A stretch of 64,000 nucleotides of DNA from Saccharibacillus alkalitolerans (GCF_011090185.1 NZ_JAAFGS010000002.1:310001-374000), one strand, 5' to 3'; positions 33,948 to 42,653 are shown, counted from the first letter of the stretch. Numbers and translations: made by a program. Notes: generated by a model from the sequence alone, not told the origin.

Positions 33948-35477
33948 ATGAGTAAAAAGGTGATCGTCATCGGAGGAGGTGTAGCAGGGCTTGCCGCCGC
34001 CATAAGGCTGCAGCATGCGGGTTATCAGGCGGAGATCTACGAAAAAGGACTAACGCCCGGAGGGAAAATGAACCGCATCGAACTGGAAGGGGGATACCGG
34101 TTCGATCTGGGGCCGAGCATCGTGATGCTGCCGGAAATCTACCGGGAAGTCTTCGAACTGTGCGGCCGCGATCCGGACGATTACATTCCGATGGAAAAGC
34201 TGGACCCGATCTACCGGGCTTACTTCAGCGATATTCCCGACCAGCCTTTCGACATCTCTTCCGACATGACCAAGCTGACCCGAACGATCGAAGCGATCAG
34301 CGAAGAAGACACGGCGGGCTTTTTTCGGTATATGAATGAAATTTACCAAAAATTCGTCATTGCCAAGCATTACATTCTTCCGAGGCCTTTCCGCAAAAGG
34401 TCCGACTTTTATAATCTTCCGATGCTGAAAAAAGCGGTGAAGCTGAAGCCTTACGACACCGCGGATCAGTTCGTCGGCCGGTATATCAAGAACAAAAGGC
34501 TGAGGCAAATGATCAGTTTTCAAACGCTGTACATCGGCATCTCCCCTCTGACCAGCCCTTCTTTTTATACGATGATTCCCATGCTTCAATTCCTGTACGG
34601 AGTATGGTTTATCAAGGGCGGCATGTATACGATGGCCCTGTCGATGGAAAGGCTGTTCAATGAGCTTGGAGGAATCGTTCATTACGGCAAGAACGTAGAG
34701 GAGATCTCCATTCAAAACGGAAAAGCGGACGGGATTATCGTGGACGGGCAAAAAATTTCTTCGGATTACGTCGTTTGCAATGCGGACTTCCCGTACGCGA
34801 TCAAGCACCTGGTCCAAGACAAGCCTGCCAAAGGAAAGTATACCGACGAAAAGGTCGACAGCATGAAGTATTCCTGCTCCTGCTTCCTGCTGTACCTCGG
34901 CATGGACCGGAAGTACGAAGAAACGGAGCATGTGCATAATTTTATTTTCAACGAAAACTTGGACCAGAATCTGAAAGATATTTTCGACGGCAAAAAGCTG
35001 ACGAACGCTTCTTTCTACGTGTACATCGCTTCGAAAGCGGACCCGTCTCTGGCGCCGGAAGGAAAAGACGGCTTGTATATCCTGATGCCCGTCTCCAATG
35101 CGGCCGAATCCGATTACGAATGGAACGAAGAGACGGTTGCTTATTATCGCGGTTACATCCTGAATGAGTTGAAAAAGATTCGCGGCTTCGAAAACGTCGA
35201 GAACGAGATCGTGACCGAGACGCATACGACGCCGCTCGATTTCCGTTCGAAATTCAATGCGTATAACGGCGCCACATTCGGTTTGCAGCCCATTCTGAAA
35301 CAAAGCAACCATTATCGTCCGCAAAGCAAAGCGAGCCACTGCGAAAATTTGTACTTTACCGGAAGCAGCACGCATCCCGGCGCCGGCGTCCCGATCGTGC
35401 TTCTGTCGGCCAAGATTGCCGCCCAGGAATTGATCCAGGACGATACGGGCGAGCTGTTCGATTATTCGGTGAAATAG
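33948..35477 (+). CDS. crtN: 4,4'-diapophytoene desaturase (CrtN)
   Basis: FAD-dependent desaturase of 509 residues making 4,4'-diaponeurosporene. The N-terminal motif is VIVIGGGVAGLAAAIRLQHAGY followed by GGKMNRIELEGGYRFDLGPSIVMLP. S. aureus CrtN-like stretches include LRQMISFQTLYIGISPLTSPS, FIKGGMYTMA and YSCSCFLLYLGMD. The C-terminal motif is FTGSSTHPGAGVPIVLLSAKI. The start is the ATG at 33948 after GAGGG; an in-frame ATG 12 bp upstream lacks a site. It is third in the crtP-aldH-crtN-crtQ unit. Its substrate needs a diapophytoene synthase (CrtM), which is absent nearby. Confidence 0.93.
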   Translation: MSKKVIVIGGGVAGLAAAIRLQHAGYQAEIYEKGLTPGGKMNRIELEGGYRFDLGPSIVMLPEIYREVFELCGRDPDDYIPMEKLDPIYRAYFSDIPDQPFDISSDMTKLTRTIEAISEEDTAGFFRYMNEIYQKFVIAKHYILPRPFRKRSDFYNLPMLKKAVKLKPYDTADQFVGRYIKNKRLRQMISFQTLYIGISPLTSPSFYTMIPMLQFLYGVWFIKGGMYTMALSMERLFNELGGIVHYGKNVEEISIQNGKADGIIVDGQKISSDYVVCNADFPYAIKHLVQDKPAKGKYTDEKVDSMKYSCSCFLLYLGMDRKYEETEHVHNFIFNENLDQNLKDIFDGKKLTNASFYVYIASKADPSLAPEGKDGLYILMPVSNAAESDYEWNEETVAYYRGYILNELKKIRGFENVENEIVTETHTTPLDFRSKFNAYNGATFGLQPILKQSNHYRPQSKASHCENLYFTGSSTHPGAGVPIVLLSAKIAAQELIQDDTGELFDYSVK

Positions 35478-35519
35478 GCGAGATAAGGAAAGCGAGATAA
35501 AAACCGTAAGATAGGAAAG

Positions 35520-36638
35520 GTGGCGGATGTTATAACGACTGTGGATATCATTAAGCTGGCGGTCGGACTTGCGGCCGTGATAGCCGGTGTTCTCGTGTTC
35601 CGGTCGCTGCCGGTCCCGGCTTCCTCCTCCGGCTCTGCGACCGGCCTTCCGTTTCTGTCCGTCATTATTCCGGCCAGAAACGAAGAAAGCCGAATCCTCC
35701 CCCTGCTGCGGTCGCTGCGGGAGCAGCGGTTCAAGTCCTTCGAAATTCTGGTGATCGACGACGATTCGTCGGACGGGACAGCGGCCGTCGCGGAAAGCTT
35801 CGGCGCAAAGGTGCTGCGGAATGAAGGGGCGGGCAAATCGTCGGCCTGCTGGTACGGCGCTCAGCAGGCCAAAGGAAGCTGGTTATTGTTTTTGGACGCC
35901 GATACAAAGTTCGAAAGCGCGGACGGGTTAAGCCGGCTGCTGCATTTTTATCAGGAAAAGGGCGCCCGGGGCATTACGGCGCTGCAGCCGTTTCACACCG
36001 TCGAGCGCCTGTACGAATACATCTCCGTCGTCTTTAATATTATCGTCGTGGTCGGAATGAACCTTTTCACCGTTTGGGGCTCGCGGTTCAAAACGGCCGG
36101 TTCGTTCGGCCCGTGCATTTTATGCAATCGGGACGATTACTTCCTGTCGGGAGGCCACAAAAAAATCGAGGGCGCCATCATGGACGATCTGGCGCTGGGA
36201 GAAGTCTTTCTCGAACAGGATCTTCCTGTTCGCTGCCTCGGCGGCAAAGGCCTTATCTCTTTGCGCATGTACCCGGAAGGCGTAGGAAGCCTGATCGAGG
36301 GTTGGTGCAAAAGCTTCGCCGTCGGCTCCAAATCCACTCATCCCATCGTCATGCTCATGGTCATCTTCTGGATTTCCGGCAGCTTCATCGCCGCATCGGC
36401 CCTGATCTCTTCCCTTATCGCCTGGAATCCGGCCTCCATCCTGTTCAGCGGGGCATTGTATGCGCTGTACGCCGTTCAGACCGCATGGTTTGCCGGCCGG
36501 GTGGGTAATTTCAAAAAAGCGGTTTTCCTTTTTTATCCGATCTTCTTTTTGTTTTTCGCAGGCATCTATTTGTATTCGTTCATCCGGGTGAACGTTTTCC
36601 ATTCCGTGAATTGGAAAGGCCGCAAAATCAAAGTCTGA
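35520..36638 (+). CDS. crtQ: 4,4'-diaponeurosporenoate glycosyltransferase (CrtQ-like)
   Basis: Membrane-associated family 2 glycosyltransferase of 372 residues. An N-terminal membrane helix (about 8-25) precedes the GT-A domain: FLSVIIPARNEESRILPLL, then VIDDDSSDGT, and LFLDADTKF supplying the DxD metal site. Two or three helices close the C-terminus. GGHKKIEGAIMDDLALGEVF and MYPEGVGSLIEGWCKSFAVG match the S. aureus CrtQ layout. It would attach glucose to the carotenoid acid. The start is GTG at 35520 with AGGAAAG close by. It is the last pathway gene; the CrtO acyltransferase that finishes staphyloxanthin is missing. It ends 19 bp from the convergent mtnU-like gene. Confidence 0.88.
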   Translation: MADVITTVDIIKLAVGLAAVIAGVLVFRSLPVPASSSGSATGLPFLSVIIPARNEESRILPLLRSLREQRFKSFEILVIDDDSSDGTAAVAESFGAKVLRNEGAGKSSACWYGAQQAKGSWLLFLDADTKFESADGLSRLLHFYQEKGARGITALQPFHTVERLYEYISVVFNIIVVVGMNLFTVWGSRFKTAGSFGPCILCNRDDYFLSGGHKKIEGAIMDDLALGEVFLEQDLPVRCLGGKGLISLRMYPEGVGSLIEGWCKSFAVGSKSTHPIVMLMVIFWISGSFIAASALISSLIAWNPASILFSGALYALYAVQTAWFAGRVGNFKKAVFLFYPIFFLFFAGIYLYSFIRVNVFHSVNWKGRKIKV

Positions 36639-36657
36639 ACGTTCTTGGGCCTACCGC

Positions 36658-37446
36658 CTACCGGTAAAGCTCCGGTCTTCGGTCGCTGAAGACCGGAATA
36701 TGGCCCCTCGTTTCCTGAACGGCCAAAGTGTCGATCTCCGCGGTCAAAAACTCGTCCGTCTCGTTCGCTTCGGCGATCACTTCTCCCCACGGATCTATAA
36801 TCGTCGAATGCCCGGCGAAGTCATGATCCGGATCGCTGCCGATCCGGTTGCAGGCGACGACCCAACATTGATTTTCGATCGCCCGGGCCATCAGCAGGGC
36901 GCGCCAGTGATCCAGCCTTTCGATCGGCCATTCGGCCACGACGAACAGCACTTCCGCGCCGTCGGACATATGCGCGCGGATCCATTCGGGAAAACGGATA
37001 TCGTAGCAGACGACACCCGCGCTTCGGACATGATCCAGTTCGAACAATCCTTTTTCGGTTCCCGTATTCAGATGCAGATGTTCGTCCATCAATTGGAACA
37101 AGTGCGCCTTATCGTACTCCGAACACAAGCGCCCTTCGCGGTCGTACACCAGCATCGTGTTGAACACGCCTTGAGGAGTGCTCTTCGCGGTCGATCCGCC
37201 CACCAGATGGACGCCGTGTTTGCGGGCCATTTCCGAGAGGAAACTTTTGGTGCGCGACGCTTGGTCTTCGGCGATTTCGCCCAATCGTGTCAGGTCGTAC
37301 CCTGTCGTCCACAGCTCGGGCAGAACGAGAATATTCGGCTTGTCTTCCATGGCCCGCTCGATTCGGGCTTCGATCGCCTCGTAGTTCTTTTCCGGATCGC
37401 CGAATGCGATATCGTACTGAATGCAGGTGATTTTCCATTTCGCCAT
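36658..37446 (-). CDS. mtnU: Carbon-nitrogen hydrolase, MtnU/omega-amidase type
   Basis: Nitrilase-superfamily amidase of 262 residues. The catalytic triad is intact: Glu in LVLPELWTTGYD, Lys in YDKAHLFQLMDEH and Cys in GVVCYDIRFPEWIR. These stretches closely resemble B. subtilis MtnU (YkrU), an omega-amidase linked with methionine salvage that hydrolyses 2-oxoglutaramate or 2-oxosuccinamate formed by transamination. The ATG at 37446 follows GGAGG. It diverges from a SAM-I riboswitch promoter about 100 bp away, which fits a link with methionine metabolism, yet no other mtn gene is in the window. It is convergent with crtQ, with only 19 bp between stop codons. Confidence 0.85.
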   Translation of the reverse strand: MAKWKITCIQYDIAFGDPEKNYEAIEARIERAMEDKPNILVLPELWTTGYDLTRLGEIAEDQASRTKSFLSEMARKHGVHLVGGSTAKSTPQGVFNTMLVYDREGRLCSEYDKAHLFQLMDEHLHLNTGTEKGLFELDHVRSAGVVCYDIRFPEWIRAHMSDGAEVLFVVAEWPIERLDHWRALLMARAIENQCWVVACNRIGSDPDHDFAGHSTIIDPWGEVIAEANETDEFLTAEIDTLAVQETRGHIPVFSDRRPELYR

Positions 37447-37542
37447 CGCAATGCCTCCATTCCTCAACCGTGCTTTTTATGCGGCTGCGGGTTTCTCTTA
37501 AGCCTATACGATAGAAGATGGCAATTGCAAACGCTGCCACCG

Positions 37543-37571
37543 TTGACAGTCCCGATACGGCATGCCATAAT
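37543..37571 (+). promoter_or_regulatory. Sigma-A promoter of the SAM riboswitch transcript
   Basis: TTGACA (37543-37548, perfect) and CATAAT (37566-37571, five of six) are spaced by exactly 17 bp. A start near 37578 would place the aptamer about 27 nt into the RNA. Confidence 0.75.
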
Positions 37572-37604
37572 TCAAACATATGCACCTTTTATAGATGATG
37601 AATT

Positions 37605-37700
37605 GAACATCTTATCAAGAGCAGGCGGAGGGACCAGCCCGATGAAGCCCGGCAACCGACCCCTTTACGGGGCACGGTGCTAATTCTTGCTCGTATGTTC
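37605..37700 (+). ncRNA. SAM-I (S-box) riboswitch aptamer
   Basis: The conserved S-box core is present: CTTATCAAGAGC, GGCGGAGGGACCAGCCC, GATGAAGCCCGGCAACC, then GGCACGGTGCTAATTCTTGC. The closing P1 helix pairs GAACAT (37605-37610) with ATGTTC (37695-37700). It binds SAM and normally turns off methionine or SAM genes. A strong promoter precedes it and a terminator/antiterminator pair follows, so it is a complete switch. No methionine-related coding sequence follows on this strand: the next gene is an SLH protein starting 535 bp beyond the terminator. Confidence 0.93.
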
Positions 37701-37737
37701 GTTCCGTCCGCTGCGCGGCCGGCCGAATACACGGAGA

Positions 37738-37792
37738 GATAAGAAGAGACCTTCGCCTATTCGAGCCTCTTCTTATCGGGAAGAGGCTTTTT
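37738..37792 (+). terminator. Riboswitch expression platform: antiterminator and terminator
   Basis: The terminator is GCCTCTTC (37765-37772) pairing with GAAGAGGC (37780-37787), then TTTTT. The competing antiterminator pairs GATAAGAAGAG (37738-37748) with CTCTTCTTATC (37767-37777), 11 bp that destroy the terminator stem. This is the usual SAM-off attenuation design. Confidence 0.8.
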
Positions 37793-38327
37793 GACGTCTC
37801 GCCTTTCCCGCCTCTTCGCCGCCTGCTCCCGCTCTTTCACTTACCGCGTAAGCCCGGCTTCCGCCGGTTCTTATACGCGAAGCCCTCGGCCCACGCCGCC
37901 GGCCTTCGCCCGCCGGAACGCTTCCCGCGCCCGGCCGTCCCAACGCCGCTCTTGTCTTCTCGCCGACAGGCACCGGATCGGTTCGCGTTTCGCTCCGATC
38001 CCGGCTGCATCAGACGCGTGATTCCATCCTCAAATGCAATCATCCGGACCGTCGGCGCTTTCGGAACGGGAGCCTTTTCGCAAACGAGCTTTCCCGGCTC
38101 GCCTGCGGAAAGGCTCTTTTCCGCTTCCTCAAAACCCATCCTTTAACATTTTTTCCTTACAAGCTGCGGCTCGCGGGTCAGGCTGTACGGTGCAGGTTTA
38201 TGTAATACGTATACACCGCTTCTTCACAGCCGCCCGCCCCCCGAATGCTCGCACAGCGTCATCGGTCCGTCAAGCCGTTTTCTGCCGCTCGGTTTAAGAC
38301 TTTATCCCGATTACGGAGGCGATTGCC
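37793..38327. other. 535-bp region after the riboswitch with no supported gene
   Basis: Open frames here (for example 37791-38021 plus and 37837-38139 minus) lack ribosome sites and give low-complexity Arg/Ser/Pro-rich products. I see no second riboswitch or tRNA. The stretch could be decayed coding DNA, a long untranslated leader of the SLH gene, or the body of a regulatory RNA. Confidence 0.6.
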
Positions 38328-39398
38328 ATGAAGTCCAAACCCCTGACGCCCAAGCGCGTCGGTCCGTCTCTTGCCGCCCTGCTGTTGGGCGCCGGCCTAT
38401 TGTTCCCGGCGCCGTCTTACGCTTCCGCTTCGCCGGCCGCCTTCCCCGAAGCGGCCGGGAGCGGAATGCCGGCCGCCGACGCGGCCGCGCTGCGCGTCAG
38501 CGTGACCGACGCGGTGACCCGGCAGCCGCTGGACGGGGTGACTCTCACCCTGTATTGGGCCGATACCGCCGGCAACCGGTCCGCAGGCCGCGTCCCCGGC
38601 CGTTCCGTCTTCGCTGGGCCGCTCCCGCGGGAGGGCGGCGGAGCCGGCCGGTACGAGCGAACGGTTCCGGCGGAAGCCGACTATTACGTTGTCGGCGAGA
38701 AAGCCGGCTATCTGACTTTCGATAGCCGAAACCAGAACGCCGCCGGCGCGGCAGGCGGCGTTCTTCGCGTCGGCGGGGCCGGCGCCGACTACGCTTTCGC
38801 GATGACCCCGGCGGCGCATAAGTATCCCGCCTACATGAGCGGCTACACGGACGGCCTGTTCCGTCCCGAGCAGAACGTGACCCGCGTCGAGCTGGCCGCG
38901 ATCCTGCAGCGGTCGATGGGCCAAGAATACGCGGCGGCCGATATGAAGTTCCGCGACGTCGAGCCGGGCAAATGGTCGGCGGCCAGCGTCGCGTTCGTCA
39001 CCGCGAACGGCTGGATGCAGGGCACGGGCGCCGACCGGTTCGAACCGAATCGGGAAGTCAGCCGCGCGGAATTGGCGCGCATCCTCGCCAATGTGTTCGG
39101 CTGGAGCGCGGAAAGCGGCGGCTCCGGCACGGCGTACAAGGACACGGACGGGCATTGGGCGTCCGGCGCTATCGCGGCCGCCGCGGCGCACGGCGCGCTG
39201 AGCGGTTATCCGGACGGCAGCTTCCGGCCGGACCGGGCGGTAACGCGCGCCGAGATCGCGGCGCTGATCAACCGGCTGATCGGCCGGCCGGCCGATGCCG
39301 GGCTGCCGATGACGTGGAGCGACGTCCCTCCGTCGTATTGGGCCTACGGCGACGTAATGGCCGCGTCGATCGACCATACGCCGAGCGGCGCCCGTTAA
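38328..39398 (+). CDS. Secreted SLH-domain protein with an Ig-like N-terminal domain
   Basis: Exported wall-anchored protein of 356 residues. The signal peptide is about 1-33 (SLAALLLGAGLLFPAPSYASA). A carboxypeptidase-regulatory or Cna-B-like beta domain (about 52-150; LRVSVTDAVTRQPLDGVTLTLY) comes next. Three S-layer homology repeats fill about 160-356: YMSGYTDGLFRPEQNVTRVELAAIL, KFRDVEPGKWSAASVAFVT with FEPNREVSRAELARIL, and YKDTDGHWASGAIAAAA with FRPDRAVTRAEIAALI. These bind pyruvylated secondary wall polymer. It has no enzymatic domain, so it is a surface protein of unknown role. The ATG follows GGAGGCG. A terminator lies behind it. Confidence 0.88.
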   Translation: MKSKPLTPKRVGPSLAALLLGAGLLFPAPSYASASPAAFPEAAGSGMPAADAAALRVSVTDAVTRQPLDGVTLTLYWADTAGNRSAGRVPGRSVFAGPLPREGGGAGRYERTVPAEADYYVVGEKAGYLTFDSRNQNAAGAAGGVLRVGGAGADYAFAMTPAAHKYPAYMSGYTDGLFRPEQNVTRVELAAILQRSMGQEYAAADMKFRDVEPGKWSAASVAFVTANGWMQGTGADRFEPNREVSRAELARILANVFGWSAESGGSGTAYKDTDGHWASGAIAAAAAHGALSGYPDGSFRPDRAVTRAEIAALINRLIGRPADAGLPMTWSDVPPSYWAYGDVMAASIDHTPSGAR

Positions 39399-39467
39399 GC
39401 GGCCCCGGTAGGAGCCCGCCAGGCCGCGCCTGCTTCCTCTTCATGTCCCCGCTCCCGCAGCGTGCCA

Positions 39468-39514
39468 AAAAGCCGCGTGCCCGATCGACGATCGTCGACG
39501 GCCACGCGGCTTTT
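39468..39514. terminator. Bidirectional terminator between SLH and gntK genes
   Basis: AAAAGCCGCGTG pairs with CACGCGGCTTTT. The loop itself contains the palindrome GATCGACGATCGTCGA. A/T runs at both ends suit the two convergent genes. Confidence 0.8.
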
Positions 39515-39586
39515 GACATGCGCATCATGCTCCGCGTTTTCCGGTATTCGTATCTCGATACCGCGGAAAAAACGATGCTTCGGCGC

Positions 39587-41134
39587 TCAGATCTCTCCCG
39601 CCATCTCCCGCTGGAAGCGGGCGATGGACTCGTATTCGTTCTCCAGGCTGCGCGCCACGGAAATGAAGATCGGCAGCAGATGCTTGTAGATTTTCGCGTT
39701 GTCTTCCATCGGCTCGTGCCGATGCGTGCCGCCGATCATGTCTTCCACCACGTCTAACGACGGGACGCGGCCGAGCGCGTACAAACCGAGCACGGCGGCG
39801 CCCAGGCAGGAGCTCTCGAAGCTCTCCGGCACGACGACTTCCTGGTCGAAAATGTCCGCCATCATCTGCCGCCACAGCGGCGAGCGGGCAAATCCTCCGG
39901 TCGCGTGAATTTTCTGCGGCCGCCCGATCTGCTCTTCCATGGCCAGCATCACCGTATAGAGATTGAAAATGACGCCTTCCAGCACGGAGCGGATCATATG
40001 CTCTTTGCGGTGGTTCATCGTCAGGCCGAAAAACGATCCCCGCGCATCCGGGTTCCACAGCGGCGCGCGCTCGCCGGTCAGGTACGGATGGAACAGCAGT
40101 CCTTCCGAGCCCGGTCGCACCTGCTCGGCGATCCGGGTCAGAACGTCGTACGGATCGATGCCGAGCCGCTTGGCCGTTTCGACCTCCGAAGCCGCAAACT
40201 CGTCGCGTACCCAGCGGAACAGCATGCCGCCGTTGTTGACCGGTCCTCCGATTACCCAAAGCCCCGGCGCCAGCGCGTAGCAGAAAAAGCGTCCTTTCGG
40301 ATCGGTGACCGGACGGTCGACGACGGTGCGGATCGCTCCGCTCGTTCCGATCGTCGCCGCGACGACGCCCGGACGGATTGCCCCGACTCCGAGGTTCGAC
40401 AGCACGCCGTCGCTCGCTCCCACAATGAAAGGCGTATCCGGAGACAGCCCGAGCTCTTCCGCCAACATCGGCTCAAGCCCTTTGACGATGTGCGTCGTCG
40501 GCACGGGCATGGACAGACGTTCGGGCGTCACGCCGGCGGCTTCAAGCGCTTCTTCGTCCCAATCGAGCTTTTCGAGATTGAACATGCCCGTCGCGGAAGC
40601 GACCGAATGGTCGATCACGTATTTGCCGAACAAGCGGAAAAAGACGTATTCCTTGATCGAGACGAATTTGGCCGACCGTTCGAACAGCTCCGGTTCGTCG
40701 TGCCGCAGCCACAGCAGCTTGGACAGCGGCGACATGGGGTGGATCGGCGTTCCCGTACGCAGGTAGATTTCGTGTCCGTTCATTTCCCGCTTCAGCTTTT
40801 TCGTCCAGGACGCGCTGCGGTTGTCCGCCCAGGTGATGCACGGCGTTACCGGGGCCCCTTCCACGTCGACGCCGATCACGCTGTGCATCGCCGAGCTGAA
40901 AGAAAGAAGCAGAATGTGTTCCGGCTCCGCATTCGCTTCGCGTACGGCTCCCGCGATTGCCCGGACGGCAGCGCGGTAGATTTCGTCGGGGTCCTGCTCG
41001 GCCACCGACGGAGACGGCGTATGCAGCGGATAGCCGATATTGGCCTGCGAGACCACTTCCCCGTTTTCCTTGAACACCACCGCCTTGGTGCTTGTGGTGC
41101 CGATATCGACGCCAATCATCAGTTTATCGTTCAT
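39587..41134 (-). CDS. gntK: Gluconokinase (FGGY family)
   Basis: Phosphorylates gluconate to 6-phosphogluconate in the cytoplasm. The 515-residue product is a normal-length FGGY kinase: phosphate-1 motif IGVDIGTTSTKAVVF at the N-terminus, catalytic Asp region in FIVGASDGVLSNLG, and the C-terminal ATP motif IHATGGFARSPLWRQMMADIF. It closely resembles B. subtilis-type GntK (SSAMHSVIGVD, ITWADNRS). It lies 90 bp behind gntP on the same strand and ends at a shared terminator. Regulation is expected through the GntR operator and cre box upstream of gntP. Confidence 0.94.
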   Translation of the reverse strand: MNDKLMIGVDIGTTSTKAVVFKENGEVVSQANIGYPLHTPSPSVAEQDPDEIYRAAVRAIAGAVREANAEPEHILLLSFSSAMHSVIGVDVEGAPVTPCITWADNRSASWTKKLKREMNGHEIYLRTGTPIHPMSPLSKLLWLRHDEPELFERSAKFVSIKEYVFFRLFGKYVIDHSVASATGMFNLEKLDWDEEALEAAGVTPERLSMPVPTTHIVKGLEPMLAEELGLSPDTPFIVGASDGVLSNLGVGAIRPGVVAATIGTSGAIRTVVDRPVTDPKGRFFCYALAPGLWVIGGPVNNGGMLFRWVRDEFAASEVETAKRLGIDPYDVLTRIAEQVRPGSEGLLFHPYLTGERAPLWNPDARGSFFGLTMNHRKEHMIRSVLEGVIFNLYTVMLAMEEQIGRPQKIHATGGFARSPLWRQMMADIFDQEVVVPESFESSCLGAAVLGLYALGRVPSLDVVEDMIGGTHRHEPMEDNAKIYKHLLPIFISVARSLENEYESIARFQREMAGEI

Positions 41135-41224
41135 AAGTCGAGATCCTTCCTTCCGAATGCGGCAAAGCAGGCCGGAGGTTCCGGCCCGCTTTTGCCTGCT
41201 TATTTTCCGTGCTTCTCTTCTCTA

Positions 41225-42586
41225 TTAAACGAAAACGCTCAAGATAAGAATAAAGATTAATCCGACCACCGACAAGATGGTCTCCATCGCCGTCCACGAC
41301 TTGAGCGTCTGGACGACGGTCATGCCGAAGAATTCCTTGATCATCCAGAAGCCGGCGTCGTTGACGTGCGACAGCACGAGCGAACCCGCTCCCGTCGCCA
41401 GCACGACCAATTCGATGTTGACGCCGGTCGACACGGCCAGCACCGGAGCGACGATGCCGGCAGCCGTCGTCATGGCGACGGTAGCCGAACCGGTCGCGAC
41501 GCGGATCAGCGCGGCCACGAGCCAGGCGAACAGAATGACGTTGATATGCGACTGGTTTGCCAGCGCGGCGATCGCGTCGCCTACGCCGCTGTCGATCAGC
41601 ACCTGCTTGAACGCGCCCCCGCCGCCGATAATCAGGATGATCGAAGCGGTCGGCGCCAGGCAGTCGGACGTGAATTTCGAGATGTCCGCTTTCGTGAACC
41701 CGCGGGCGAAGCCCAGCGAGAAGAACGAGAAGACGGCCGAGATCAGCAGGGCGATGACTTCATGGCCGACGAATTCCGCGAAGTGCGTAAATCCGCTTGT
41801 GCCCGCCGGATCGGCGATGCCGGCAATCGAGCCGAGCAGCATCAGCAGCACCGGCAGCAGAATCGTGAACAGCGTGATGCCGAAGCCCGGCAGGTTGTCC
41901 GAACTCTTGGCCGAGAACTGGTCGGCCAGCTCGGACGGCGGCGCAACGAGAATGCGTTTGCCGATAAACTTGCCGAACACCGGACCCGCAATAATCGCCG
42001 TCGGAATCCCGACGATCAAAGCATACAGAATGGTCGTGCCCAGATTGGCGCCGAACGCCTCGATGGCGATCATCGGCGCCGGATGCGGCGGCACGAGGCC
42101 GTGCACGGTCGAAAGGCCCGCCAGAATCGGGATGCCGATATGCAGCAGCGACATTCCCGTTTTGCGCGCGACCAGGAAAATAATCGGAATCAGCAGGATG
42201 ACGCCGACTTCGAAGAAGACCGGAATTCCGACGATAAAGCCGACGATCACCATCGCCCAGTGGACGCGCTTGATGCCGAATTTGTCGATCAGCGTATTGG
42301 CGATGCGCTCGGCCCCGCCCGACTCGGCCATCATTTTGCCCAGCATCGTGCCGAGACCGATGACGATCGCGATCGTTCCGAGCGTGCCGCCGAGGCCGCC
42401 GGTAACCGACTTGATCAGTGTCTGCGCTTCCATTCCGGCCAGCAGGCCGAGAATGAGCGCGGACATCAGCAGCGTGACGAACGGATTCCATTTGTATTTG
42501 GCGATCAGAAGAACGAGAAATACGATCGCGACCGCCGTCCATACGAGCAGCGTGGCATTGTGGCTGAGTCCGAACAAACTTTCCAT
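41225..42586 (-). CDS. gntP: Gluconate permease (GntP family)
   Basis: Proton-linked gluconate importer of 453 residues with about 12-14 membrane segments. Family signatures include LLMSALILGLLAGMEAQTLIKSV, GGLGGTLGTIAIVIGLGTMLG, HGLVPPHPAPMIAIEAFGANLG and VATGSATVAMTTAAGIVAPV. The ATG at 42586 follows AAGGAGG, 24 bp inside a slightly longer frame. A candidate cre box and a GntR-type operator lie within 190 bp upstream, so it starts its own gntP-gntK transcript. Confidence 0.94.
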   Translation of the reverse strand: MESLFGLSHNATLLVWTAVAIVFLVLLIAKYKWNPFVTLLMSALILGLLAGMEAQTLIKSVTGGLGGTLGTIAIVIGLGTMLGKMMAESGGAERIANTLIDKFGIKRVHWAMVIVGFIVGIPVFFEVGVILLIPIIFLVARKTGMSLLHIGIPILAGLSTVHGLVPPHPAPMIAIEAFGANLGTTILYALIVGIPTAIIAGPVFGKFIGKRILVAPPSELADQFSAKSSDNLPGFGITLFTILLPVLLMLLGSIAGIADPAGTSGFTHFAEFVGHEVIALLISAVFSFFSLGFARGFTKADISKFTSDCLAPTASIILIIGGGGAFKQVLIDSGVGDAIAALANQSHINVILFAWLVAALIRVATGSATVAMTTAAGIVAPVLAVSTGVNIELVVLATGAGSLVLSHVNDAGFWMIKEFFGMTVVQTLKSWTAMETILSVVGLIFILILSVFV

Positions 42587-42639
42587 AAGATCCTCCTTCA
42601 AAATAGGCACCCGTTTGCGGGCAGCCGCAATTTTTCGTT

Positions 42640-42653
42640 TCGTAACGCTTACA
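42640..42653. promoter_or_regulatory. Candidate cre (CcpA) box upstream of gntP
   Basis: On the minus strand TTGTAAGCGTTACGA matches WTGNAANCGNWNNCW with one mismatch, about 54 bp before the gntP start. Confidence 0.45.

Noticed and set aside
37837-38139. A 100-codon minus-strand frame after the riboswitch
   Set aside because: No ribosome site or family match, and the composition turns Arg/Gly-rich. Evidence is too weak to call a gene, although it lies in the puzzling post-riboswitch gap.
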